A stretch of DNA of 64,000 nt. Origin: Phocaeicola coprophilus. GTDB lineage: Bacteria > Bacteroidota > Bacteroidia > Bacteroidales > Bacteroidaceae. Each line of letters starts with the position of its first letter. Positions within the stretch are counted from its first letter, which is position 1. Below the pieces are notes generated by a model. The model was not told the origin of the DNA and did not search any database. It saw only the letters and a program-made list of their open reading frames with translations. The translations under genes were made by a program, and so were the position numbers. Where the stretch lies: assembly GCA_016900015.1 (NCBI GenBank), contig JACJJM010000007.1, positions 1-64,000 of the forward strand, read 5' to 3'. This document shows, in pieces, positions 48,101 to 56,552 of this stretch.

Positions 48101-49360
48101 CTGGCGGTAGCCATAGTAGTCATCCCAGTTGTGGGGGATGTTGACGGTGTGTTCCTCGGTCCGTCCGCCATCTTTGGCGACGAGCCATGTCGTCCAGTCG
48201 CGGTCGAGGGCCAAGAGCGTGCGGCGTCCCTTCTGGGGACGCTCGGGGAAATGCACCTTCGAACGGCCCATCGGGCGGCTCGTGGCCACGGCGATGCCCC
48301 GCTGTTCGGCATTGTTGACGGCACAATAGAAGTGATAGACCACTCCGTCGTGCTTGACGACGTAACTCTTATGGGCAAACATCTCGTCGTAGGGCTTGGT
48401 CGGGTAGATGAGGTCCTCGCCCTGCCAGTCGTCCCAGGTCACCAGGTCGTAGCTGCACGCGAAGGTGTTGTAGGCCTTGTAGGGACGGGAGGGATTGAAG
48501 GCGGAGAAGTAGAACATCACGTAGACGTCGCCCATCTTGACTATCTGCGCGTCGCCCGTGATGGTGCCCTGCGCCTCATGGGAGAAGACGGGGTTGCCCT
48601 CGTAGCGGCGCCACTTCTTCATGTTCTTCGACAGGGCGATGCCGATACGCTCGCCCTTGAAGCCGGTCTCGGGATTGACGCCCCCGGCGTTGTAGTACAT
48701 CACGAAGGGCGCGCCGAGCGTCTCGTCCTTGTCCCAATAGACCATCGTCTTGTAGTGTGTCAGGCGTTCCCACCACTGCGCGTCCTTCTCGTCGTGGGTC
48801 AGGACCGGCTTTTTCCCCGACTCCCATGCATGGGCCGTGGCGGGGTCGTCCTTCGTCCAGGCCACACCGATGGACAGGGGGGCCTCGATGGCTTCATAGC
48901 CGCGGCCCGTGCCGCCGAAGTAGCTCATCCAGGCACGGCCTTTGTAACGCTGGAGGGCATACGACCCGCCCCACTCCATGTCGACGAGGGCCGGGAAACC
49001 GGCACGCTGGTTGGCATCCCACAGGCCGTCGCGCCACGGGAGGACGCGGCCCAGCGTGCGCCACTCCAGGAGGTTGTCGCTCTCGGCAAGCCATGTCTCA
49101 TAGCCACGGCCGTCCTTCGCCCCGCGTCCGTCGTAGATGACGTAGGTCATGTACCACTTGTCGCCTTCGCGGAAGACGGTGGGGCAGTCGATTTTCGCAT
49201 CGTTGGTCGACGGGGCGACGACCAGGCCATACTTGTAGGGCGTCTTCGCCTCCTCGTAGACCTCGGCCATGCGCTCCTGCGACACGTGACGCTGGGCGTA
49301 GGCAGGCAGACTGCACAGCGCCGAGAGGAGCAAGATTAGTAAGCTGTATTTCTTCATCAT
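45173..49360 (-). CDS. Multidomain GH43-like propeller / GH2 / malectin / C-terminal CBM-like enzyme
   Basis: A 1395-residue exported fusion. After the signal peptide comes a five-bladed propeller of GH43-like type (residues about 45-365; KIDCPTVFREGDKWYMTYVIYDG and HDGVVYHFYCAV blades). Residues about 375-960 form a complete GH2 enzyme: sugar-binding sandwich (GTAGYRKEFTLPAVEAGKRYFLRFEG), Ig-like domain and TIM barrel with the acid/base Glu772 (GLQNEST) and nucleophile Glu842 (NGEYGG). A malectin-like domain follows (VNCGGDEYTDEFGQTWLTDN and YRVELYFVEPW, about 1060-1215), then a final beta-sandwich (about 1270-1395, YEAEDAKVRGSYSEK). Two catalytic sites could act on neighbouring links of one side chain. 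Confidence 0.85.
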   Translation of the reverse strand: MMKKYSLLILLLSALCSLPAYAQRHVSQERMAEVYEEAKTPYKYGLVVAPSTNDAKIDCPTVFREGDKWYMTYVIYDGRGAKDGRGYETWLAESDNLLEWRTLGRVLPWRDGLWDANQRAGFPALVDMEWGGSYALQRYKGRAWMSYFGGTGRGYEAIEAPLSIGVAWTKDDPATAHAWESGKKPVLTHDEKDAQWWERLTHYKTMVYWDKDETLGAPFVMYYNAGGVNPETGFKGERIGIALSKNMKKWRRYEGNPVFSHEAQGTITGDAQIVKMGDVYVMFYFSAFNPSRPYKAYNTFACSYDLVTWDDWQGEDLIYPTKPYDEMFAHKSYVVKHDGVVYHFYCAVNNAEQRGIAVATSRPMGRSKVHFPERPQKGRRTLLALDRDWTTWLVAKDGGRTEEHTVNIPHNWDDYYGYRQLTHGNLHGTAGYRKEFTLPAVEAGKRYFLRFEGVGTYATIRLNGHDLGRHPIGRTVLTLDVTPYLSTANTLEVTAEHPEMIADMPWVCGGCSSEWGFSEGSQPFGIFRPVVLEVTDEVRIEPFGVHIWHDDEVKTVYIDTELKNYSAQPQTFQLVSRLNNADGVQVLRLTEEVTLAPGEMKTVHQESPIDNPKRWSTDIPYLYSLASLIKRGDKTTDEVSTPFGFRTLSWPVKRDDKDGRFYLNGQPVFINGVCEYEHQFGQSHAFSPEQVASRVKQIKNAGFNAFRDAHQPHNLEYGKYWDREGILWWTQLSAHIWYDTPEFRENFKTMLRRWVKERRNSPSVVMWGLQNESTLPRDFAEECCDIIREMDPTARTMRVITTCNGGDGTDWNVIQNWSGTYGGDIFKYDQELSQPNQLLNGEYGGWRSIDLHTEPGAAESEGVWSEEAMCHLMEVKLRLAEKARDRVCGHFQWIFSSHDNPGRRQPDEAYRKIDKVGPFNYKGLVTPWEEPLDVYYMYRSNYVSAEKDPMVYIVSHTWPDRFTGPRQATIEVYSNCDSVRLYNDAAEDAFLGYQLRGEKGTHFIWVNRDIRYNVLRAVGYYQGKAVAEDVIVLNNLPESPNFDKLYEGAKSLLKGAPGYHYLYRVNCGGDEYTDEFGQTWLTDNTTFSHSWAESFEGLNPYLASQRTTNDPIRGTRDWELFQTFRFGRHRLNYQFDVPDGKYRVELYFVEPWHGTGAPLVDCEGLRIFDVAVNGKTVVDDLDIWAEAGHDGAYKQVVEAEVTGGKLVIDFPEVKAGQAVISAIAIATDNALVTVPALPIGNDWNWEKASKEVLAKTPKEMLPEDKNTRVNVTYEAEDAKVRGSYSEKIVKKQTGIFFGKGTKNSIEWKVSTGLAQVYALRFKYMNSSGKPIPVTMKFIDSKGVVLKEDTLNFPETPEKWRMMSTTTGTFINAGHYRVVISGENLEGLAFDALDIQ

Positions 49361-49432
49361 TCTTCAGTGTTTTAACATTCGGTAGAGCATCCGTCCCCCG
49401 CCACCGCGGGGAAGCGGGGGACGGCGCATACA

Positions 49433-49894
49433 TCACAGTTCGCCGTCGTCCGCGCCACCTTCGCCACTGCCCGTGCCGGGAGTGGTCGGAGTGCCCGTGC
49501 CGGAACCGGGACGCTCGATGCTCAGCTCGACGGCCTTGGCTGCATCGCTCATCGCCTTCTTCGGCGTGAACGTAATCTTCGGCGTGTTCAATGCACCCTT
49601 GACGGTGACTTCCTCCGGCGTGTCCATCATCTTGGACGACACGGTGAGGCGGAACGAACCCAACTCGGCCAAGTCGACGCTCATGCCCATCTGAAGAGCC
49701 TCGCACACGACGTTGCTCAGGCTGATGAGGGCATTGCTCACGTCGCCCGCCGAGAGCGAAGTCTCGCGCACGATGCGGTCGACGAGCACCTTGTTCGTCA
49801 TACGTTGTTGCGACTTGGGAGCTGCATAGTAGACGGTCTGTCCCTTGCGCTCGCCGATGTTTAAAATTCTTGACTTTACTTCAAATTCTATCAT
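49433..49894 (-). CDS. HU-related DNA-binding protein (Bacteroidales long type)
   Basis: A 153-residue member of the HU/IHF-like family found in Bacteroidales (TIGR01201 type). The fold is recognisable from QQRMTNKVLVDRIVRETSLSAGDVSNALISLSNVVCEALQMGMSVDLAELGSFRL, corresponding to the HU helices and first strand; the usual extended N-terminal strand (FEVKSRILNIGERKGQTVYYAAP) precedes it. The tail is low-complexity (GTGTPTTPGTGSGEGG). It stands between two glycoside hydrolase genes on the same strand, and the palindromic 24-bp array lies immediately upstream. It probably binds DNA; a local regulatory role is inference. Confidence 0.9.
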   Translation of the reverse strand: MIEFEVKSRILNIGERKGQTVYYAAPKSQQRMTNKVLVDRIVRETSLSAGDVSNALISLSNVVCEALQMGMSVDLAELGSFRLTVSSKMMDTPEEVTVKGALNTPKITFTPKKAMSDAAKAVELSIERPGSGTGTPTTPGTGSGEGGADDGEL

Positions 49895-49962
49895 AACACG
49901 TAGTATTTAAGATTATAGAACTCATTATTAACCATTTATCCCCACCCGACAGATGCTGTCAG

Positions 49963-50074
49963 CTCTTACGGGCGAGGTGTGGAAATACCCCACGAGTGGG
50001 GTATTGAAGTACCCTACGCGTGGGGTACCATCCTACCCCACTCGTGGGGTCCGGACAGACCCCACGGGCGGGGT
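49963..50074. repeat. 24-bp periodic array of ACCCCACNNGTGGGGT palindromes
   Basis: Palindromic 16-mers start at 49987 (ACCCCACGAGTGGGGT), 50011, 50035 and 50059, exactly 24 bases apart. A decayed fifth unit at 49963 (CTCTTACGGGCGAGGT) keeps the phase. The 8-base spacers vary. It lies between the 3' end of the GH67-like gene and the start of the HU-like gene; each unit can form a hairpin in RNA or a two-fold binding site in DNA. Confidence 0.9.
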
Positions 50075-50106
50075 GCTGTTATATGATTTTTATTTACGTA
50101 TCGCCA

Positions 50107-52806
50107 TCAATAGAACAGCCAGTCCATCGCGTCATCCGAGCCGTCGAGGGCGGCATTGCGGGCCGTGACGGAGGAGTCCGTGAAGCCCAGCACGAGGGCC
50201 ATGCCCGTCGGCAACAGGAGCGTGTGGCTGCCGGCTTCGAAGCTGTAGGCATGCACGTTGGCCAGCGGCATCTCCTCGAGGTGGATGGCATTGGTCAGGA
50301 CGGGTTCGGCCTGGCCGTATTCGTTGGCCGAGGCGTCAGTCTCCAGCGTGGGCGTCTTGGCATACTTCTTCTGGTCGTCCTTGAAGTAGCCGACGAGGAG
50401 CTTGACAGGTCCCGTGCAGGTGAACTCCAGCTTCGTCCCCTCCTCGCGCTGCGCCGCGCCGTCAGTGGCGTAAGCCGTCAGCCCGGAGAGTTCGGGGGCG
50501 AGGGCCTGCACCTTCGCCTGCGGCATGTTGGTCAGCAGGACGGCGCCTTCCGAGAGGCGGACGGGGCGGAGTGCGCCACCGGAGAGTTTGACTGTCGCGG
50601 GGTGCAATGGTTCAATCGACTGTGCCTCGTCGGTCACTTTTCCCGCAGCCTTGTCCTTGAGAGTCTGGAGATGGGCCCGGAAGTTGGCCAGCTCCTTCTC
50701 GTAGTGGGGGAGCAATTCCTCCCACGTCTTGTTCTTGCCATCGTCGCCGCCGATGGGTATGCGGCGCTGGGCCGTCTGCATGCTGTTGGCGTAAAGATAG
50801 TGGTCTTTGGTCAAATCCACAAGCGTGCGGTAGTGTTCGAGGCTCTTCTCCAGCAACGGAGCGACGGAATCAAGGTGGGTGAGGTCACGGCTCCACTGGT
50901 AGTCGAGCACCTTCTTGGCAGCACGCACCTTATAGTCGAAGAAGTAGGCGAACTCCCGGTAGCAGTGCATGTCGTTGATGAGACGTCCCAGCTCGTCGGC
51001 GTTGGCCTTGGCCTTGCCCTGAAGCTGGTCGATGGCAGCCACGGCGGCGTCACCCCTCTTCACGCAGTCGGCCACGACGTCGAGAGGCAGTTCGCCCACG
51101 TGCGGCTGGCCCTTCCACTCCTTCTCGACATACTCGATGAGCTTCTCGCCCTCAGGGCCGCAGCTCTCGTAGAAGCCGGGATAGATGGTGTACTTGTAGG
51201 GGTTGACGAGCTGGCTGACGAACATGCCGAGGAGGAGCGTCTGGCGGTTGCCCTCCGTGATGCCGAAACGACGCAGGAGCTTGGGAGCTATCTCGCCCGA
51301 CTCTTCGTAGGCGGTGCGGATGAGCGCGCCCTGCTCGTCGGAGAGGCCGTAGAAGCGGGCAAACTCGCGGTCCCAGTAGGCTATCTCCTCCTGACGGTCG
51401 CGCCGGCAGTTCCATGCGTAGCGTCCCCAGAGCTTATACCAGGCCCAGTCGCGGTAGACCTGCTCCTCGCGCTGTCCGTCGGGGAGCTTGTCGGCGGTGT
51501 AGGGGTATTCCCAATAGGAGGCCTGGGGGAAGAGATGGAGCGCATTCGCGCCGTGGACATCGTGCATGGCCTGGACGGTGCGCTCGACGAAGTCGGGCGA
51601 CGACCAGCGGAAGGGCTCGAGGTTGGCCAGCACGTGGACGTTCTCGATGTGGGTCGAACCCAGGGAGGAGAGGTTCTTGTGAATCTCCGCCCACGGGCCG
51701 CGTGGCTCGTAGGTGGTCAGCGACTCGCCGTTGTACTTGTGCATCGTGTAGAGGTTCTTATACAGGGGCAGGGCGGCATCCATGACCATCTTGCTGTCCG
51801 TGTCGTGGGCACGGACGAGGATGGGCGGTTCGTCGGTGCGGCCGAGCGCCTTCAGTCCGTCCTTCACGCCGGGGATGATGGTCTTGGTGAACCATTCGAC
51901 GTCGTCCTCATGGGTGTCCATGGCTTCGCCGAGGCAGACGAGCAGTCCGACGTTGGGATAGGTCTCGACGAAGGCCGCGATGCTCTTGCGCGTGTAGTCG
52001 CTCAGCAGGGGCGTGATGGGTCGGTTGCGGTCCTGGGTCTTGATGCCGTAGTGCTCCGCAAAGGGTTTGGAGACGAGGATGTTGTAGAACTTCTGTATGA
52101 CGAAGATGCCGCGCTTGTCGGCCTCCTCGGTGAGGAAGCGGTACATCTCCTGGTTCTTCTTGAACGTCTCGTCGTCGACCTCGACGGCGAAGGGATAGTC
52201 CTTCAGGCGGACGAGCGAAGCGAAGGGATGCCCGTTCCAGAGGTAGAGGGAGTTCATGCGGTTGTCGACGAGCATGTCGAGATATTCCACCCACCGCTCC
52301 TTATCGTAGAACCAGGGGAAGTTCTCAGGCGTGTAGGGATATTCGTAGACATGGCGTCCCGGCAGGATGAAGGTCTTCTGCACGCCGATGCACGTGCCGC
52401 GGAGCACCATCTCCGGGGCATCCTTCACTTCCCCTTCGGGAAGGGTGAGCGTGCCGTCGTGTTGCAGTTGGTCAGTGATGGCGACCGTACCGTAGATGAC
52501 ACCGCTGGGGTCATTGCCCGTGACGGTGGTCAGCCAGTCGGCCGTGGTGATGGTGTATCCTTCCTTCTTCAGGCTGTCGCCCTCGGCCACGGCGAGGACG
52601 ATGACGCGGTGGTCAGGGTCTGTGGGGAGGATGCTGTCGAGCGTGGCGTCATAGCCTGCGGCGTCGAGCTTCTGTTCGAGTCGTTCGCCCGCGTAGGCCA
52701 CGCGGTTGTTAGCCCCGGGAGGGACCACGATGGTGACTCTTTCCTGCCCGCAACTCATCATCATGAGCGTCACCAGCGAGGCAGCGTAAAAGGTTGCTTT
52801 CTTCAT
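50107..52806 (-). CDS. GH67-like (alpha-glucuronidase/galacturonidase-type) lipoprotein
   Basis: An 899-residue lipoprotein (MKKATFYAASLVTLMMMSC, Cys19). The N-terminal domain (VTIVVPPGANNRVAYAGERLEQKL, then VIVLAVAEGDSLKKEGYTI and GVIYGTVAITDQL) is the GH67/GH20-type sandwich that precedes a TIM barrel. The barrel begins near APEMVLRGTCIGVQKTF and contains DNRMNSLYLWNGHPF and LVCLGEAMDTHEDD, with acidic candidates for catalysis. A helical region and a C-terminal beta domain follow. I place it near alpha-glucuronidases or alpha-galacturonidases of Bacteroidales by pattern; the exact family number is uncertain. It is 11 bases after the GH78 stop. Confidence 0.7.
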   Translation of the reverse strand: MKKATFYAASLVTLMMMSCGQERVTIVVPPGANNRVAYAGERLEQKLDAAGYDATLDSILPTDPDHRVIVLAVAEGDSLKKEGYTITTADWLTTVTGNDPSGVIYGTVAITDQLQHDGTLTLPEGEVKDAPEMVLRGTCIGVQKTFILPGRHVYEYPYTPENFPWFYDKERWVEYLDMLVDNRMNSLYLWNGHPFASLVRLKDYPFAVEVDDETFKKNQEMYRFLTEEADKRGIFVIQKFYNILVSKPFAEHYGIKTQDRNRPITPLLSDYTRKSIAAFVETYPNVGLLVCLGEAMDTHEDDVEWFTKTIIPGVKDGLKALGRTDEPPILVRAHDTDSKMVMDAALPLYKNLYTMHKYNGESLTTYEPRGPWAEIHKNLSSLGSTHIENVHVLANLEPFRWSSPDFVERTVQAMHDVHGANALHLFPQASYWEYPYTADKLPDGQREEQVYRDWAWYKLWGRYAWNCRRDRQEEIAYWDREFARFYGLSDEQGALIRTAYEESGEIAPKLLRRFGITEGNRQTLLLGMFVSQLVNPYKYTIYPGFYESCGPEGEKLIEYVEKEWKGQPHVGELPLDVVADCVKRGDAAVAAIDQLQGKAKANADELGRLINDMHCYREFAYFFDYKVRAAKKVLDYQWSRDLTHLDSVAPLLEKSLEHYRTLVDLTKDHYLYANSMQTAQRRIPIGGDDGKNKTWEELLPHYEKELANFRAHLQTLKDKAAGKVTDEAQSIEPLHPATVKLSGGALRPVRLSEGAVLLTNMPQAKVQALAPELSGLTAYATDGAAQREEGTKLEFTCTGPVKLLVGYFKDDQKKYAKTPTLETDASANEYGQAEPVLTNAIHLEEMPLANVHAYSFEAGSHTLLLPTGMALVLGFTDSSVTARNAALDGSDDAMDWLFY

Positions 52807-52817
52807 AGGATAGAGTG

Positions 52818-54971
52818 TTAGTTAGGTGTATATGTTATCATAACTTCATCTTTCGTGTCTATCCACAAACGGTAGCGGCCTTCGCCGAGGGTCTCCACAG
52901 TGCCCCGCGAGGCTTCGGGCAGGGAGGCTGAGCTGATGTAGACATAGCCGCGTCCTGTGCCTGCCGTCACCTTGATGCGGCCGGCGTCCATGTAGACGCG
53001 GATGTCGCCCTGCGGGGCGGGCACTGTGCCGTCCATCCACTCCAGTCCGCCGAGGGTCGGGGTGATGGAGAACTCTTCGTAGCCGGGCTTGACGGGGCGC
53101 ACGCCGAGATAGTATTTCCCAAGCAGGTAGATGGGGCTGGCTCCCCAGGCATGGCAGAGGCTCTTTCCGTAGGGCCGTCCGTACATGGCGAGATGCTCGA
53201 CACCTTTCTCCTCCGGGTTGTATTTCTCCCAGAACGACGTAGCCCCTTCGCGGAGCATGCCGCCCCAGTATGCCTTCATCTCCTTCATCACCTGCACCTG
53301 TTCGCCCATCTCGCAGAGGGCCTCCAGCTCGTAGAACCGCATGTAGGGGGTGGTAATCTTCAGGATGTCGTCATTGAGGAGCACGGAGTGCTTGATGTCG
53401 TCCTTCTGTGTGTCGGTGAGATAGCCGAAGAAGACGGCAAACATGTTGGCATAGCGGGTGACCGTCTCGCTCCGCTGTCCGCCGACGCGATTGTGCACGA
53501 GGGCTTTCTTCGCCTCGTCCCAGAAGGCGGGCATCAACTTGGCCCGCAGTGCGGCGGCCAGCTCTGCATATTTCAGCTCATCGGCCCCGTTGCCTGCCAG
53601 TCCGGCACAGAGCGCCATGGTCTCGAGGCTCTTGCAGAAGAGCACCTGCTCGAAGGCCAGCTCACCGTGCTTGTCGAGATAGCCGTCGGCCCAATCGACG
53701 AACACCCAGTCGCCGGTCATGCCTTCCACCATGCCGTCCGGATTGGTCCGCCCGAGCACGTAGTCCATCATGGTCTGCATGCGGGGGTAGACCTGTGTGA
53801 CAAAGTGGCGGTCGCCCGTGTACATATAATAATCGTATATGCTCAAGAACCAGAAGAAGGTGTAGTCCATGATGGTATTCGTATGGCTGGTGACAGGGTC
53901 TTTGCCGCGGAGCAGCCAAATGGTGCGTTTGACCGTTTCGCTGTCGAAGAAGAGGTAGTAGTTCATCAGGTAGCTCTGTATGGCATCCCCGCTCCACACC
54001 CACCGGTCACGCTTGATGCCGTCGATGAAGAACTCACGGGTCGTCAGGTGCATGGTGTAGGCACCGATGTCCCAGATGCGGTTCAGTTCCTTGTCGCTAC
54101 ACCGGAACGCGCCGCGATACTGCTCAGGGAGATACTCGTAGAGCATGCTGACACTGTCGTATGTGAGGTTTCCATCCGTAGTGACAAACACATAGCGGAA
54201 GGCTTTGCTCCCTTCAAGCGTGTAGACAGGACCGCGACGGGTCAGTTCGCCGAGGGCGAGGTCAGTGACATGCTCGGCTGCAAATTTCAGCTTGTCGAGG
54301 GTCTCGCAATGTTCGGTGTCGAGTGCCTCTTCAGGACTTTCGCCGTAATAGATGTGCATGAGGCCTCCCCCTCCGGGATTGTGGACGACAAGGTAGCCGA
54401 AGGTTTCGCGTCCGAAGTCGTAGAGTATGCCTCCGTTTGTCTCCTTCTTTGTCACGGGCGTCTCAGGCCTCAGGCTCAGGCAGAATTCAGAGGGGCGTGC
54501 CCCCGGGTCGTCGAAGTTCCAGTGGGCAGCATCCATGTAGGTAGTAGCCGAAGTATCGCTGGCCTTGCCGCTTTCGTCTATCCACTCCTTATCCTCGTAG
54601 GTCACCTTCCACGTGCCGTCCGTGTGTACCGTCTCCCCATCGACAAACAAGGCCGGCGGAGTGGCCTGATTCCACACCTTGATGTTCAGATGGTGTGTCC
54701 CTGCCGGGAGATGGAAGCTATCAGGCATACCAAACTGCAACTTGCCGTCGAGCTTGATGTTGAACTTGCCTTCAGCCGCGATATAGATGTCCTCCGGTTC
54801 TGCCAGTTCCAGTTGCTTACTAAATTCCACAGTCACGTAGTGGCTATCCATCTTCCAGAACGGGGGAAAGAATGCTCCACGCTCGGTGCGGCGACCATTC
54901 ATCTGATTGCCCAACCATATTTCATAGTCACCGGGATACCATATCCATGTACTTTTACTTTTCTTCGCCAT
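52818..54971 (-). CDS. GH78 alpha-L-rhamnosidase, probably cytoplasmic
   Basis: A 717-residue GH78 enzyme. Order: N-terminal beta-sandwich (MAKKSKSTWIWYPGDYEIWL), a second sandwich (GILYDFGRETFGYLVVHNPGG), an (alpha/alpha)6 catalytic barrel with the family motif FFIDGIKRDRWVWSGDAIQSY, and a C-terminal beta domain (PVKPGYEEFSITPTLGGLEWMDGTVPAPQGDI). There is no signal peptide, unlike every other hydrolase of the locus. The ATG is 17 bases inside the end of the MFS gene, so translation is coupled to that importer. This points to intracellular release of rhamnose from an imported oligosaccharide. Confidence 0.93.
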   Translation of the reverse strand: MAKKSKSTWIWYPGDYEIWLGNQMNGRRTERGAFFPPFWKMDSHYVTVEFSKQLELAEPEDIYIAAEGKFNIKLDGKLQFGMPDSFHLPAGTHHLNIKVWNQATPPALFVDGETVHTDGTWKVTYEDKEWIDESGKASDTSATTYMDAAHWNFDDPGARPSEFCLSLRPETPVTKKETNGGILYDFGRETFGYLVVHNPGGGGLMHIYYGESPEEALDTEHCETLDKLKFAAEHVTDLALGELTRRGPVYTLEGSKAFRYVFVTTDGNLTYDSVSMLYEYLPEQYRGAFRCSDKELNRIWDIGAYTMHLTTREFFIDGIKRDRWVWSGDAIQSYLMNYYLFFDSETVKRTIWLLRGKDPVTSHTNTIMDYTFFWFLSIYDYYMYTGDRHFVTQVYPRMQTMMDYVLGRTNPDGMVEGMTGDWVFVDWADGYLDKHGELAFEQVLFCKSLETMALCAGLAGNGADELKYAELAAALRAKLMPAFWDEAKKALVHNRVGGQRSETVTRYANMFAVFFGYLTDTQKDDIKHSVLLNDDILKITTPYMRFYELEALCEMGEQVQVMKEMKAYWGGMLREGATSFWEKYNPEEKGVEHLAMYGRPYGKSLCHAWGASPIYLLGKYYLGVRPVKPGYEEFSITPTLGGLEWMDGTVPAPQGDIRVYMDAGRIKVTAGTGRGYVYISSASLPEASRGTVETLGEGRYRLWIDTKDEVMITYTPN

Positions 54972-56337
54972 ATCTTTCTTTTGTTATTTGTTCCAATGTT
55001 TTTCCGCGTGTCTTGGGTGTCCATATCGTTCCGACCAACAGCGACACCATCAGCAGGGCTATCATGATGTAGGATGCCCGATAGAATCCTTCTCCATGTT
55101 CACCATATATATAGACAAAGCACAAACCCCACACAGCCGACAAACCACGCACGACAAAGAACATGATGCCCTGTGCCGCAGCACGATACTTAGCAGGGAA
55201 CAGTTCGGAAGCCCACAACGCATAGAACGACTGCACAGATACACCTGCCTGAATGGCCCACAAAAGTGTGAAGAACAACAGCCCGGCCATGCCTTTAATG
55301 CCGACCGTCACGATGATAAGCCAAGCCAGTACGGCCATGCTCACACCGAAGCAATAGAGCCAACGTTGATTGACCTTGTCCACAATCATGGAAAAACAGA
55401 ATGTCACAAAGATGATGATAATCCATTGTGCGGCAGACAGCATGTTGGCATGGACATTGGACAGACCGCCGGCTGTCTCATAAATGTGCTGCTGGAAGAA
55501 GCCCATCACCGAGCTGACCAAGTTCCAAGTCAGATAGATGCCAGCCAGGAATATCATGGTGCGAATGTTCACTTTGTTGGTAAACAGCGTGCCGAATGAA
55601 GCAAACGTCCCGCCGCCTTGTTTCTCTCCGGCCTGCTCTGCCGACTTCGCGGCCTTCCATTCTTCCGACTCATTCAAACGACGCTGCAACGTCCAGGCTA
55701 TGAATGCCACCACAAACAACGACGCAAACACGATACGGCTGCTGAACACATTCAATGCAGCCCCGCTCAAAGTCCCGCCACTGATGGCCTCAGCCAACGA
55801 CTGCACCCATCCAAACAGTACGCCATGTGTCCCGTCACCTGTGGGAGGAGCCAGCAACATACCCAAAATCAAGATTATCGTCGGGCCTATGCCCCATGCC
55901 ATCTGAGATATACCGATGTTACGGCCTCTGTTGTTTACTTCCGAATTTTCAGAAATATAGGTCCACGAAGCCGGGACACCCACACCGACGGAAATGCCCG
56001 TAATCAAGAAACCGGCCAGCAACATGGGAAAATTCACAGACACCACAATCAGCGCCACTCCCAACATATAGACGAGCATATTGTACGTATAGATGGCTTT
56101 TCGCCCGTACTTGTCGGCCAAGAAACCTCCGATGATGGCACCGATGGCAGCACCTAAACAGTTTGCACTAATCGCATTGAGCCAGCCCAAATGTCCTTCG
56201 GTCAAGCCCAGATAATTTTGCCAAAGAGTCAACCCACTGGCTCCGGCCACAATAGCCCCTGCATCCAGGTAATTGGTCAATGACACGGCTATCGTACTTT
56301 TCAAACTTCCTTTTTGGTTTTTCATAATTATGTTCAA
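54955..56337 (-). CDS. MFS sugar transporter
   Basis: A 460-residue transporter with 12 predicted membrane helices, of the sugar-porter/general MFS type. The A motif is ADKYGRKAIYTYN near residue 75, and the second half has its weaker counterpart IVDKVNQRWLYC. The N-terminus is LKSTIAVSLTNYLDAGAIVAGASGLTLWQNYLG. It imports small substrates through the inner membrane, probably a mono- or disaccharide released by the exported enzymes. Its 3' end overlaps the GH78 gene. A strong inverted repeat lies between it and GH127. Confidence 0.92.
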   Translation of the reverse strand: MNIIMKNQKGSLKSTIAVSLTNYLDAGAIVAGASGLTLWQNYLGLTEGHLGWLNAISANCLGAAIGAIIGGFLADKYGRKAIYTYNMLVYMLGVALIVVSVNFPMLLAGFLITGISVGVGVPASWTYISENSEVNNRGRNIGISQMAWGIGPTIILILGMLLAPPTGDGTHGVLFGWVQSLAEAISGGTLSGAALNVFSSRIVFASLFVVAFIAWTLQRRLNESEEWKAAKSAEQAGEKQGGGTFASFGTLFTNKVNIRTMIFLAGIYLTWNLVSSVMGFFQQHIYETAGGLSNVHANMLSAAQWIIIIFVTFCFSMIVDKVNQRWLYCFGVSMAVLAWLIIVTVGIKGMAGLLFFTLLWAIQAGVSVQSFYALWASELFPAKYRAAAQGIMFFVVRGLSAVWGLCFVYIYGEHGEGFYRASYIMIALLMVSLLVGTIWTPKTRGKTLEQITKERYGEEK

Positions 56338-56405
56338 GTATTTAAGTTTCCTTGTTCTTTATCGGCATTTATCCCATAGAATGTCAGGGATAAGCTTTCA
56401 TGCTT

Positions 56406-56484
56406 ATTTTTAGACGCGGAATGACGCGGATAACGCAGATTCAATCATTATCCGCGTCATCCGTGGCATCCGCGTCTAAAAAAT
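56406..56484. repeat. Long imperfect inverted repeat of GACGCGGAT units
   Basis: ATTTTTAGACGCGGA (56406-56420) pairs with TCCGCGTCTAAAAAAT (56469-56484), and ATGACGCGGATAA (56421-56433) with TTATCCGCGTCAT (56448-56460), perfect over 13 bp. With T-runs at both outer ends it can terminate transcription in either direction, here after GH127. The unit (A)TGACGCGGAT also repeats directly in each arm. Confidence 0.8.
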
Positions 56485-56552
56485 CCTGTTATGACACAGT
56501 TCATCCAATGCCGATAACAGAGTTCTCATATATATAATAAGGTATAGGGAAC

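Noticed and set aside
46094-49339. Two long plus-strand frames (467 and 596 codons) antisense to the propeller-GH2 gene
   Set aside because: They mirror a coding sequence with a catalytic pair and full domain order on the minus strand; the plus frames have no family resemblance.
50020-52821. Long plus-strand open frame (933 codons) antisense to the GH67-like gene
   Set aside because: The minus frame has a lipoprotein signal, clear domain motifs and correct operon spacing; the plus frame is a compositional shadow with Val/Leu/Gly-rich text and no recognisable motif.
53151-55067. Plus-strand frame of 638 codons antisense to GH78
   Set aside because: It crosses the end of the MFS gene and has no motif, while the minus frame contains the GH78 signature.
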